From a virus, in IMG/VR virus record IMGVR_UViG_3300032156_000043, positions 1 to 35,607 of that record: a stretch of 35,607 nt of DNA; one strand, given 5' to 3'. Below are positions 12,579 to 20,570 of the stretch, piece by piece; the first letter of the stretch is position 1, and each line of letters opens with the position of its first letter. The position numbers and the translations under genes are program-made. The notes under the pieces were generated by a model. The model worked only from the letters and a program-made list of their open reading frames with translations. It was not told the DNA's origin and searched no databases.

Positions 12579-13601
12579 ATGAAACTCATTACTTCTGCTA
12601 CGTTAAAGAAAAATCGGCCTCGCACGTCTATGGCGGCTGATTTCAAACTAAGTGAGCATTTTCGCATTATCGAACAGCGCGGCGCTGAACAAACGCTGGT
12701 CGAATTCATTGGTTCGCAGGACTTCCCTGCGGAGTTTCGCACGATGCAGCAGTACGAAGTTGACGCGGGGCGCGACTCCGAACCGGTGCTCTATAACGAC
12801 ATTTACAACGTCGTCTCGAACTCTGAACTGCCTGAGTGGATTCCTATTTATCGCACCGGCCCGGCTGGCGTGGTGCTTGAGGAAGTCTTTGAAGGCGGCG
12901 AAGTTAAGTTTATGACCATCGGGGAGAGCCAGGACTCGGTGCACGTTCGTCAGTGGGGCGTCGGGCTTGAGTACTCGAAGAAAATGCTGATGTACAATTA
13001 CATGTGGCAAATGGGCATTATGGAACGTCAGCTTGGCGTAGCCCACAATGCGCTGTTGAACCACTTGCATTTGTCGCCCATTCTCACGGCCACTTATGCC
13101 GCTGCGAACCAGACGGCTGCCGTGACTGGCGCGGGGAGTCTCGAGAATAACTACCTGCGCACGCTTGAAGCTGCTGTAAGCGATGGCGAAGATGACGAGG
13201 ATAATCCTCGCCGTGGCCCGTATGCTCTGATCATTTCCACCAGCAACCGGTTTGCGATGGAACGGGCCTTGACGACCGTGCCACAGGAAGGTTTCGAGAA
13301 GCAAGGATCGGTGATCGGGGATATTGATACGGTTGTGGTGTATAATGGGTGGAAGGGCAAACGCGGCAAGTTGTCGACCACTTATGCTGGCGTGACCGCC
13401 AACAAAGCCTATCTGGTGAGTTTGCAATTCAAGGATATGGACTTCCAGAGCTTTGAGAAACAACCGTTGCAGTCAACTATTGGAAATCCAGATGTGAGCC
13501 GTTTCATTCTGGAGCAACAGGTGTGGGACACGCATTTGGCTGTGTTTGCCAACCCGACGAGGGCGGTACAGGAAATAACACTGCCGACCAGCGCATCCTA
13601 A
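12579..13601 (+). CDS. Major capsid protein
   Basis: A 340-residue protein that I take as the shell-forming major capsid protein. The support is its position after protease/scaffold and decoration genes and its size. Its composition also fits: mixed alpha/beta, a segment near residues 110-150 with an aromatic, Met-rich helix, and a typical C-terminal block containing DMDFQSF and the hydrophobic WDTHLAVFANPTRAV near residues 315-330. An HK97-type fold is expected for this gene context but is not proven from the sequence. A strong AAAGGAGG site precedes the start. The long reading frame on the opposite strand here is a shadow of this gene. Confidence 0.8.
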   Translation: MKLITSATLKKNRPRTSMAADFKLSEHFRIIEQRGAEQTLVEFIGSQDFPAEFRTMQQYEVDAGRDSEPVLYNDIYNVVSNSELPEWIPIYRTGPAGVVLEEVFEGGEVKFMTIGESQDSVHVRQWGVGLEYSKKMLMYNYMWQMGIMERQLGVAHNALLNHLHLSPILTATYAAANQTAAVTGAGSLENNYLRTLEAAVSDGEDDEDNPRRGPYALIISTSNRFAMERALTTVPQEGFEKQGSVIGDIDTVVVYNGWKGKRGKLSTTYAGVTANKAYLVSLQFKDMDFQSFEKQPLQSTIGNPDVSRFILEQQVWDTHLAVFANPTRAVQEITLPTSAS

Positions 13602-13623
13602 ATAGTCTGAGGGGACACATACA

Positions 13624-14817
13624 ATGTTAGTTACAACTGATCGTTGTCGCGAGGCGACAACCTGTCGTGCTGGTGGAGGAGCCTTACGTGAGGTATTGAA
13701 CCTGGGGAGCCTCCACCTCAGTGCTTTTTTGCAAGTAAATGAAGCTGAACCTCCAAGTTATCCTCTTGTTTTGACCGTCGGTGAAAAAAGTGGCCTTATT
13801 CAGCTAAAACACACCGTCGATCACGATCTACTTTACAGAAACTACTGGTATCGCAGTGGCACCAACGAAACGATGGTTAAACACCTGGTCGAGTTGATGC
13901 ATACCGCTGCTTCGCGTGCTAACTTGCAGCCTGGCGACATTAGCCTGGATATTGGCTGCAATGACGGCACACTGTTAAATGCAGCGCCTGAAGGGGTATA
14001 TACCATCGGGTTTGATCCATCCAATATTCAACCTGAAGGCATAGACGAATATATCCCTGACTTTTTCTCCCCTGGATTTTTAGGCCAGCGACGGGCAAAA
14101 GTCGTTACCTCAATCGCAATGTTTTACGATCTGGATAACCCGGTAGAATTTGCTCAAAACGTAGCGGATGTTTTGACCGAAGATGGTTTGTGGGTCTGCG
14201 AGATGCATTACTCGCGGGCCATGATCAATACTTTCGGGTTTGACGCAATTTGCCATGAGCATTTAGCGTATTACGATCTGTGCTCACTCGAATTTGTACT
14301 CGATCAGGTTGGGCTAAAAGTGATCGACGTTGAGCGTAACGTGATCAATGGCGGATCGTTTAGGGCTTATATAGCCAAACATGGTACTGCTAGCATCGCA
14401 GTGGATCAAATGCGTCAGATCGAACGCCAGAATCCGATAGATTTTGTGATGTTCGAACGCGGCATTCGACGGCAAAGAGACGTGTGTCGCGCCATGCTGC
14501 ATAACCTCAAAAATGAAAACAAATTAGTCCTGGGGTATGGAGCCTCAACCAAAGGCTCCACGATAGCTCAATATTACGGCATTACCCAGGATTTAATGCC
14601 AGTCATTGCGGATCGTAATCCGCTCAAGTGGGGACTGTATTGTTCAGGCACTGGCATTCCTGTTATCAGTGAAGAAGCGGCTCGTAAAATGGAACCGGAC
14701 GTATTTTTCGCTTTTCCTTATCATTTTATCGAGGGATTCTTGAAACGAGAAACTGAACATTTGGCGCGTGGCGGTAAATTTATGATCACCGTGCCCCAAC
14801 CGAGGCTACTCCCATGA
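13624..14817 (+). CDS. Sugar C-methyltransferase-like SAM enzyme
   Basis: A 397-residue protein with the full layout of sugar C-methyltransferases of the TcaB9/NovU/TylC3 group, which methylate carbon 3 of nucleotide-activated deoxysugars. An N-terminal zinc-domain-like region (residues 1-80) is followed by a SAM-binding loop LDIGCNDGTLL (108-118). Then comes CHEHLAYYDLCSL (210-222), with the Tyr/Glu/His cluster used in catalysis in this family. The C-terminal Rossmann-like domain has GYGASTKGST (304-313). The zinc domain looks partly lost: Cys8 and Cys14 remain, but the second usual Cys pair is replaced (LTVGEKSGLIQL). It lies between the major capsid and connector genes and overlaps the next gene (ATGA), so it is a late gene. 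Confidence 0.75.
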   Translation: MLVTTDRCREATTCRAGGGALREVLNLGSLHLSAFLQVNEAEPPSYPLVLTVGEKSGLIQLKHTVDHDLLYRNYWYRSGTNETMVKHLVELMHTAASRANLQPGDISLDIGCNDGTLLNAAPEGVYTIGFDPSNIQPEGIDEYIPDFFSPGFLGQRRAKVVTSIAMFYDLDNPVEFAQNVADVLTEDGLWVCEMHYSRAMINTFGFDAICHEHLAYYDLCSLEFVLDQVGLKVIDVERNVINGGSFRAYIAKHGTASIAVDQMRQIERQNPIDFVMFERGIRRQRDVCRAMLHNLKNENKLVLGYGASTKGSTIAQYYGITQDLMPVIADRNPLKWGLYCSGTGIPVISEEAARKMEPDVFFAFPYHFIEGFLKRETEHLARGGKFMITVPQPRLLP

Positions 14818-16091
14818 CTTATTCAACATGCCTTAACTTTTCAGATTACCCGGTGTTAGCTGACGAAATTGCCAACTTTGATACAGTACGTGAATTGTTA
14901 GAAGTAGGGCTGGATACCGAACATCGCGCCTGGGAGTCGGCCTTAGCACTACGTGCCGTTCAAGAACGAGGTTGTGAGACCGTGCTCGTTTTAGGCGGTC
15001 ACCAGACAGTGCTCCCTGCAATTTTTAGAGATCGCGGTCTGACCGTCACTTATCTTTCATCGGTTGTCGAAATGAGCGCGCTACATTTTACGATGAAATA
15101 TGATGCCATTGTAGCTTTGTCGGTTTTGGAACACGTGGACGATCCGAATACGCTATACAATCATCTGTTAGATCAAGCCAACAAGGTAGTGGTGATCACA
15201 ACCGATTGTTCAGCCAACGGACAAGTTTATACGGTCGATCAAAAGCGGACATATACCCCACCGATGCTGTGGCAATTGTTTATGATAGCTGAATATAAAG
15301 GCTGGCGCACATTTCACCGGCCTTATTGGGGCAATATTGAACCGCTGGTTGAAGGGGCTTATAGTTTGGCCTCTCTGTGCCTCTACAAACCGCAAGAAAC
15401 ACTCAGACCGTATGATTTAACCTTGTGCTCTATCATGCGCAACAGTATGCCCTATTTGCCGCGTTATCAGCGTCAGGTACATCAAGTACTGGAGCAATTT
15501 AACCACGTTCACCTAATTGTGGTCGAAGGAGACAGTACTGATCAAACCAGAGCGACTCTCGAAAAATGGCGAGACGAACTCACCATGACCGGTCACACGC
15601 TCGATGTAATTCGTTACGACACCGGTGCGCCTATGATCGGATCGGTCGATCACTCCGGTCGCTGGATTAATCTGGAACGGTGCTGGAATGAAGCGTTGTG
15701 GCATGTAGAACCGTTATCTGGTTGGGTCGTTTGTGTAGAGTCTGATCTGATTTGGGATTGGGCTGCATTACGTACCTGTATGGATACTATAGAGAATTTA
15801 ACGGCAGATGTGGTTTGCCCGCTGTTGATGAGCTTCAGTAAAGAGGGTTGGTTTCACGACATCAACGGATTCGTAGACAAGGTGACCGGTGAAAACTTCA
15901 CCAATGAGTATCCGTGGGCACCCGCTTGGGATGGTCTCAAACGGTATATTCCGTTGGTGACCGGTGGTGGCATGCTGGTCTGTCACGCTGAAGCATTAAG
16001 CGGGGCCGAATGGCATAACAAGTGTCGTTTACATTTTAGGACTGGATTGCGCATGGTCGCTGACATGCATACAAGGATATACCACCCGTGA
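14814..16091 (+). CDS. Methyltransferase-glycosyltransferase fusion
   Basis: A 425-residue two-domain protein. Residues about 55-130 look like a class I SAM methyltransferase (VLVLGGHQTVL, then YDAIVALSVLEHVDD), but the usual acidic-Gly-Cys-Gly loop is altered, so SAM binding may be lost. From about residue 200 the chain resembles a GT-A glycosyltransferase: LCSIMRNSMPYL, then LIVVEGDSTDQT (234-245), and VVCVESDLIWDW (305-316) in the place of the DxD metal site. The opening resembles eukaryotic-type GT62/GT69 and bacterial GT2 enzymes; family is not fixed. ATG 14814 overlaps the previous stop, and the end overlaps the next gene (GTGA). A role with its neighbours in building or transferring a methylated sugar is inferred. 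Confidence 0.65.
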   Translation: MTYSTCLNFSDYPVLADEIANFDTVRELLEVGLDTEHRAWESALALRAVQERGCETVLVLGGHQTVLPAIFRDRGLTVTYLSSVVEMSALHFTMKYDAIVALSVLEHVDDPNTLYNHLLDQANKVVVITTDCSANGQVYTVDQKRTYTPPMLWQLFMIAEYKGWRTFHRPYWGNIEPLVEGAYSLASLCLYKPQETLRPYDLTLCSIMRNSMPYLPRYQRQVHQVLEQFNHVHLIVVEGDSTDQTRATLEKWRDELTMTGHTLDVIRYDTGAPMIGSVDHSGRWINLERCWNEALWHVEPLSGWVVCVESDLIWDWAALRTCMDTIENLTADVVCPLLMSFSKEGWFHDINGFVDKVTGENFTNEYPWAPAWDGLKRYIPLVTGGGMLVCHAEALSGAEWHNKCRLHFRTGLRMVADMHTRIYHP

Positions 16092-17149
16092 CTCAAATAA
16101 TAAACCTTTACTCGGCGTTGTGGAATCCGCTGGATTCTTATGGACGGTTGGCACATGAAACACGGAAAGCACTCACACGTTTGGGTGTGTATGTGAATTG
16201 TTTTGGTGAAAAAGCGCCGCAAGAACAACCTATTCGCCCTGCATGGGGCGGGTTGTTTATTTCTCCGGCTGGTTATTACGATCAATTGAATAATCCATTA
16301 TCGTGCGATGGCCCGCGTGTAGCAGTGACCATGTTTGAAAGCACGCATTTGCCTCCCAAGTGGATAACACCGCTCAATCAATGCGATCATATCATCGTTC
16401 CGGCGCACTGGTTAGTTGATGTGATGGCCGACAATGGCGTAATGGCTCCGGTGAGTGTTGTTCCGTTGGGAGTGAGTGAACCTTATTTGCATTGTGCGCC
16501 TCGGAATGCCAGGAACAAAGTGTGCACTTTTTATATCGTCGGTGATTCAGGGGTACGAGGGCGAAAAGGCTGGAGTTTAGCTGGTTGGGCTTTTGTAAAA
16601 GCGTTCGGTGACAGCCCTAACCATCGTCTGATTATCAAAGCGCGAGCAGGCGGCATGAATTTTACCTTCACCAACCCTAACATTACGTTGTTGCAAGGAG
16701 AATATTCCGATAGGGCTATGCACGCCCTATATTGCAGCACCGATGCGATGGTTTTTCCGAGTCGGGGCGAGGGTTTTGGATTGCCACCTCGTGAATATGC
16801 GGGATCGGGTGGGGCTGTTGCTGTTACTAACTGGAGTGGATTGACGGACGATTTGGATGCGTGGGGTTATCCATTACCTTATCGAATGACTCGTGCCTGG
16901 CAAAGCAACACCGATTACAGCGCATTGGGTGGCCGATGGGCAGAAGCAGGCGTGGATGAGATCGCAGAATGGATGTTATGGTACAATGATCATAGAGCAG
17001 AGGCTAACGAGCGAGCCGTCGAAGCAGCCAAAGCGATAAAGCGTCTGTATTCGTGGGATAATTTTGGTGCTCAAGTGCTGCGCGCTTGGGAACAAACTTG
17101 CGAGGATTTTTATGGTAACAGCATTACAGCGAAATCGACTGCGCGTTGA
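16088..17149 (+). CDS. GT-B glycosyltransferase (GT4-like)
   Basis: A 353-residue enzyme that would transfer a sugar from a nucleotide donor. The C-terminal Rossmann domain has VFPSRGEGFGLPPREYAG (about residues 218-235), the Glu-x7-Glu donor-binding motif of GT4. A GDSGVRGRKGW segment near residue 153 matches the glycine/basic loop at the start of the second domain. The N-terminal domain contains VTMFESTHLPP and IIVPAHWLVDVM, as in bacterial GT4 proteins. It starts with GTG 16088 (GTGA overlap). Its last 38 bases overlap the connector gene, so the sugar cassette is transcribed and translated with the head genes. Acceptor is unknown: virion protein, DNA or host glycan are options. Confidence 0.8.
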   Translation: MTQIINLYSALWNPLDSYGRLAHETRKALTRLGVYVNCFGEKAPQEQPIRPAWGGLFISPAGYYDQLNNPLSCDGPRVAVTMFESTHLPPKWITPLNQCDHIIVPAHWLVDVMADNGVMAPVSVVPLGVSEPYLHCAPRNARNKVCTFYIVGDSGVRGRKGWSLAGWAFVKAFGDSPNHRLIIKARAGGMNFTFTNPNITLLQGEYSDRAMHALYCSTDAMVFPSRGEGFGLPPREYAGSGGAVAVTNWSGLTDDLDAWGYPLPYRMTRAWQSNTDYSALGGRWAEAGVDEIAEWMLWYNDHRAEANERAVEAAKAIKRLYSWDNFGAQVLRAWEQTCEDFYGNSITAKSTAR

Positions 17150-17486
17150 TGTGGGGGATCGTAATACTCCTCCAGCGTTTTCCGATTCGGAAATAGACGA
17201 TCTATTTTTGCAGGCGTCCGAGTCTGGATATACCACCGATCTTGGGCAAGCAGCTTTTGCCAGATTGCGCGCGGTGGAGCGTTTATTGGCCGGGTCTGCC
17301 AATATGACTAACTACACGGCCAATCAATCCAGTGAGAGTTTGTCGGATATGTTCGCGCATCTGAAAGACCTGCGCAAAATATATGACGACGATCTTGCTA
17401 AAATTGATACTGTCGTAGGTACGTCTGTGATGTGGGGTGCGCCTCGTAAAAAGCCCACTCGGTTACAGGAGTGGCCCGATGCCTGA
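17112..17486 (+). CDS. Head-tail connector (adaptor) protein
   Basis: A 124-residue, helix-rich protein. RVDVGDRNTPPAFSDSEIDDLF (near the N-terminus), GQAAFARLRAVERLL and a C-terminal helical block DMFAHLKDLRKIYDDD are the pattern of gp6-like adaptor proteins that attach under the portal. ATG 17112 is chosen because GAGG lies 6 bases upstream; an in-frame ATG at 17064 is inside the glycosyltransferase gene. It contains the AGGAG site of the next gene. Confidence 0.68.
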   Translation: MVTALQRNRLRVDVGDRNTPPAFSDSEIDDLFLQASESGYTTDLGQAAFARLRAVERLLAGSANMTNYTANQSSESLSDMFAHLKDLRKIYDDDLAKIDTVVGTSVMWGAPRKKPTRLQEWPDA

Positions 17487-17853
17487 TATGGGATTGTACT
17501 CCAGTGCAATGGCTTCTCGCCTCCAACCAGAGGCGGAACGTGCTGCACGTGCCTGGGCACGGATTCAGGATAAAAAGACGGATATTGTAATCATTCGGGA
17601 TGGCACCGAGTTACCTGAACAGTCCGTGCGCCTTGAATACGATAATGCGGGGCGTATCGTTCAAACAGTGATCGGCGGAAAGTCAAAACAAGGATTAACT
17701 GTATTTGGCGTGCTCAATCATCCAGACTCAAGTATCAGCGATACGGATGTAATTGAAAATGATCGGTTTATCGTGGGCAACAAAGAATACAAGATCATTT
17801 CAATCCTGGTGCAATTAGGCGAGATTCAGGCATACGCTGTCGATATGAATTAA
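17479..17853 (+). CDS. Head closure / head-tail joining protein
   Basis: A 124-residue protein with a helical start and a beta-barrel C-terminus: VFGVLNHP ... IENDRFIVGNKEYKIISIL ... IQAYAVDM. That alternation and the GNKEYKI hairpin resemble head-closure and joining proteins that follow the adaptor in siphovirus operons. ATG 17479 has AGGAG 7 bases upstream and overlaps the previous stop by 8 bases. A second upstream in-frame ATG lies inside the connector gene. Confidence 0.65.
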   Translation: MPDMGLYSSAMASRLQPEAERAARAWARIQDKKTDIVIIRDGTELPEQSVRLEYDNAGRIVQTVIGGKSKQGLTVFGVLNHPDSSISDTDVIENDRFIVGNKEYKIISILVQLGEIQAYAVDMN

Positions 17854-17878
17854 ATTCCGAATTGTTGGGAATTTCAAC

Positions 17879-18139
17879 ATGGGCAAAGTGATCAAAACTA
17901 AAACAACCAACGGGCAACTGGCCTCTGCTACTTATCGTCAATATGGTAATCGACAAAAAGATCGTATTGCCATATTTGATCGCCAGAGCGCGTTGGTGGC
18001 AATGCGTATGCGCGATAAAATGCCCGATGCCAGGACTCGCCAGGATATTCTCAGTCGAGCCGAGAAATATGTCCCTGACATGGTTAAAGAAGCGCGCGAG
18101 ATAGACCGGTTGGCGCTTAAGAAAGTTATGAAAAAGTAG
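17879..18139 (+). CDS. Small basic protein in the head-tail region
   Basis: An 86-residue, Lys/Arg-rich, mostly helical protein that I do not recognise. It sits between the joining protein and the gp10-like gene. The 25-base gap upstream holds a short inverted repeat (AAATTCC ... GGAATTT, 17851-17873) but no strong ribosome site. It may be a small neck component or an internal virion protein. The next gene starts directly after its stop. Confidence 0.55.
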   Translation: MGKVIKTKTTNGQLASATYRQYGNRQKDRIAIFDRQSALVAMRMRDKMPDARTRQDILSRAEKYVPDMVKEAREIDRLALKKVMKK

Positions 18140-18502
18140 ATGAAAAGTTGGGCCAAGATTGAATGGACAACTCCCCCGGATATATGGATAGAAGGTACGC
18201 GTCGTTGGACTCGTGCCATTTACACTGCATCAGTGAACGCCTGGAATGATCGTTTACCCGACATTGTAAGCTGGATGCAGCAAAACGCACCGTGGGTAGA
18301 TCAATCCGGCGAGGCACGTCGCCAACTTCAGGCAGTTTTGTTCCCCGTTTTGTACGACTGGATTACCTTAGCGGTTATTCAAGGCGCTCCTCACGGTAAA
18401 TTTCTGGAATTGAATTACTTCGGCAAATACAGCATTCTTGCTCCCGCAATTGATTACTGGGGGCCAATCCTCATGGATAACATTCAAGCGATTCTACGCT
18501 AA
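18140..18502 (+). CDS. HK97 gp10-like neck/tail component
   Basis: A 120-residue protein. The segment NAPWVDQSGEARRQLQAVLF (about residues 49-68) and the later FLELNYFGKYSILAPAID (about residues 89-106) match the typical pattern of HK97 gp10-like proteins. That pattern has a Trp-x-Asp-x-x-Gly-x-Ala-Arg strand and a Tyr-Gly-x-Tyr-Ala-Ile-Leu-x-Pro segment. These proteins join the head to the tail. The gene starts immediately after the previous stop. Confidence is good because both motifs and the gene order agree. Confidence 0.75.
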   Translation: MKSWAKIEWTTPPDIWIEGTRRWTRAIYTASVNAWNDRLPDIVSWMQQNAPWVDQSGEARRQLQAVLFPVLYDWITLAVIQGAPHGKFLELNYFGKYSILAPAIDYWGPILMDNIQAILR

Positions 18503-18531
18503 AGATTGACGAATTATGGATGTGGTGTACA

Positions 18532-18768
18532 ATGGATGAAGATAAAACAACGGTATCTCAACAATCTGAAGATACACGCTCTGATCACGATATTTTATTG
18601 AGTATCGAATTGTTGCTTATTCGGATGGTGGAACTAATGGGGCGTTATCCTGTGGTAATGGGGCCAAACGATCAAATATTCACAGTTGATGGTCAGAACT
18701 TGGATAAACGCTTGCTCGAACAGATTAAACAAGCGCAACGCATATTGGATAACCGGTATCGTAAATGA
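18532..18768 (+). CDS. Small hypothetical protein in the tail-completion region
   Basis: A 78-residue protein that I do not recognise: acidic N-terminus, a hydrophobic helix (LLSIELLLIRMVELM, about residues 24-38), and a charged C-terminal helix. The helix is amphipathic rather than a clear membrane segment. ATG 18532 is preferred to the in-frame ATG 18520, though neither has a strong ribosome site. It ends in an ATGA overlap with the tail-completion gene. Confidence 0.5.
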   Translation: MDEDKTTVSQQSEDTRSDHDILLSIELLLIRMVELMGRYPVVMGPNDQIFTVDGQNLDKRLLEQIKQAQRILDNRYRK

Positions 18769-19217
18769 GCATTGAAAGTTCACTCCGCACCTATTTGTTG
18801 ACTGATGCAACCCTGGTTGCTTCAGTGGGTGCGCGTGTTTATGCTTATCCAGCGCTTAAACGAGGCGGATTAACGCGGGCAAATTACCCAGAAGCATATG
18901 GTACGACCGGTCTATTGTTGGCTTGTTTGGTAATTAAAGCCAGAGCGTCAGTGCCCGATAGGGCATTACGTGACTCAGGAGCACAAGTTAAGGGAATGCA
19001 CCAGATTGTACAATGTCAAAGCATTATCGATGGAGACGCAGGTTATATCACCATCACAACAATTCGAGATCGAGTGCGGATATTGTTAGATGAAAAACGA
19101 GTAGCCAGTGCAGGCATTGGCCGGTTGGTTAACCGTATTGAGAACGAACGGGACACGGAGTTAAACGACGCCTGTTTTCATAGGGATGACTTCGAATATG
19201 TCTATGTTTTGGGATAG
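18765..19217 (+). CDS. Tail completion protein (DUF3168-like)
   Basis: A 150-residue protein. Start SIESSLRTYLLTDATLVASVGARVYAYPA is typical of tail completion/terminator proteins of the DUF3168 group (short helix, then AxxGxRVYP), and a strand LLACLVIKA and a helix ITTIRDRVRILLDE follow the same fold. These cap the tail before it joins the head. ATG 18765 overlaps the previous stop (ATGA). It is followed after 9 bases by the tail tube gene. Confidence 0.7.
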   Translation: MSIESSLRTYLLTDATLVASVGARVYAYPALKRGGLTRANYPEAYGTTGLLLACLVIKARASVPDRALRDSGAQVKGMHQIVQCQSIIDGDAGYITITTIRDRVRILLDEKRVASAGIGRLVNRIENERDTELNDACFHRDDFEYVYVLG

Positions 19218-19226
19218 GAGATAACA

Positions 19227-19790
19227 ATGCCATCGATATTTGGGCTAGCTGGCCCTCAGTTCGGATTAGTTGACTGCCAGATTGCAAAAAACAATCTTAA
19301 TGGTACGTTTGGCACAGAAGAAGATGTACCATCGGTGCAGTTGTTGGATGTGAAATACAATACCACGACTGCGAATCTTGAAGGCGACGATACGATCACT
19401 GCCGTGCAAGCCAGGGCTATCTCTGCCGAGGTCACATTGCGCTTTGGTTCGATCAAGCAGGAAGTTTTGGAGATCATTACCGGAGAGACACTGGATGAGA
19501 GTGGTGCGACTCCTAACAGGCGTAATCGGCTCAAGTTTGATGGCGCACCCGGGTTTCCGTGGTTTGCGCTGTGCGGACGCGCAGACGCTGCTGAAGACGC
19601 GATTTCAGCTACGCTGGTGTTTATTCCTAAGCTGAAATGTACCAGTGGTTTTGCTGTCAGGATGGAATATGGGGCTTTCTCTATTCCTGAAATCACAGCA
19701 ATCGCCGTGAAAGACCCGGATTATGGGTGCTTTTTTGAAGTTACCGAGTATGAAACTGCACCAGTGGTAACTATTCCGCCGCAAGCATAA
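19227..19790 (+). CDS. Major tail tube protein
   Basis: A 187-residue protein with the features of a tail tube subunit. It is beta-rich, with an N-terminal small-residue segment, a central ISAEVTLRFGSIKQEVLEIIT region and a C-terminal strand set (SATLVFIPKLKCTSG). It precedes the overlapping chaperone pair. It should assemble as the tube of the tail, with no sheath gene nearby. A GGAG site lies about 6 bases before the ATG. Confidence 0.75.
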   Translation: MPSIFGLAGPQFGLVDCQIAKNNLNGTFGTEEDVPSVQLLDVKYNTTTANLEGDDTITAVQARAISAEVTLRFGSIKQEVLEIITGETLDESGATPNRRNRLKFDGAPGFPWFALCGRADAAEDAISATLVFIPKLKCTSGFAVRMEYGAFSIPEITAIAVKDPDYGCFFEVTEYETAPVVTIPPQA

Positions 19791-19813
19791 AAAAGTTTAG
19801 GGGACATAAAAAA

Positions 19814-20287
19814 ATGGCAAAACCACGACACCTTGTACCAACGAGTGCCTCTGACTGGGCACCCAAGACCGTTGTTAAACAGTTACCTTCCGGTAAGATA
19901 GCCGAGTTACAACCGGTCGGTTTGGATTTTTTCATCAACATGGATCACATTCCAGACTCGCTTACACCGACGATTTTGGAAATGTTCAATCCTTCAGACA
20001 ATAAAGTGTTCGCAATCGACACAAAAACCATTGAAGGAATCAAGAAAACCAGGGATTTTCTTGATTTGCTGTGTATTGCTTGTTTTGTGACACCTAAAGT
20101 GGTGGACAGCAACCCAGATTATGTTAATGGGGAAATTAGCGTAAGAGACATTTCGTTGATTGACAAGGAGGCCGTAATGGAGTTTTTTAACGCTCCAGCG
20201 ACTGCCCTGACCTCCTTTCGTGAGAAACAAACTGATGATGTGGTCAGTTTGGACGGTAGCGAAGTCAACGGGCCGCAGTCCGAGTGA
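19814..20287 (+). CDS. Tail assembly chaperone, upstream frame (gpG-like)
   Basis: A 157-residue protein between the tail tube and tape-measure genes, exactly where lambda-type G/T chaperones sit. It has a mixed helical fold with a conserved-looking helix block near residues 75-95 (IKKTRDFLDLLCIACFV). It starts with an AGGGGA site. Its 3' end overlaps a second frame (20220-20570), which begins to be open at 20211 in the +1 frame. A programmed frameshift would make a longer fusion that helps load the tape measure. Confidence 0.7.
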   Translation: MAKPRHLVPTSASDWAPKTVVKQLPSGKIAELQPVGLDFFINMDHIPDSLTPTILEMFNPSDNKVFAIDTKTIEGIKKTRDFLDLLCIACFVTPKVVDSNPDYVNGEISVRDISLIDKEAVMEFFNAPATALTSFREKQTDDVVSLDGSEVNGPQSE

Positions 20288-20570
20288 TATTGTTGGTGTA
20301 GCTGAATGGGCTACCACAAAGATCGGAATGCCTGATTTATGGACGGTTTACCAATTCGATCATGCGGTGTCTTTTTTTGGCAACACTATCGAGTCGATGC
20401 TTACCGAAACAGTGGGGCCAAAACACACACCGCGTTATCGACTGGAGGACTTGTTACAAGATAATCGGCAAGACAGTGTGTCATCCTTTGTTGATTCGGT
20501 AAAACACATCAAAGGGGCCGTCCGTGTAAGGAAAAAGAAAAACGGAGTAGCACATGTTTCCGGGCGGTAG
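20220..20570 (+). CDS. Tail assembly chaperone, downstream frame (gpT-like, probable frameshift product)
   Basis: About 116 codons in the +1 (or -2) frame relative to the gene at 19814. The frame is closed upstream by a TGA at 20208-20210, so any shift must happen between 20211 and 20287. The conserved-looking part starts near DIVGVAEWATTKIGMP, immediately after the upstream gene's stop. No good ribosome site precedes the internal ATGs at 20235-20240, which supports a frameshift rather than separate initiation. The exact slippery site is not obvious: candidates are TTT-C near 20219 or a shift at GAG-TGA-T (20282-20288). The last 17 bases overlap the tape-measure start and contain its GGAG. 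Confidence 0.6.
   Translation: MRNKLMMWSVWTVAKSTGRSPSDIVGVAEWATTKIGMPDLWTVYQFDHAVSFFGNTIESMLTETVGPKHTPRYRLEDLLQDNRQDSVSSFVDSVKHIKGAVRVRKKKNGVAHVSGR

Noticed and set aside
12648-13463. 271-codon minus-strand frame in the capsid gene
   Set aside because: Shadow of the major capsid gene, which has a strong ribosome site and fitting position.
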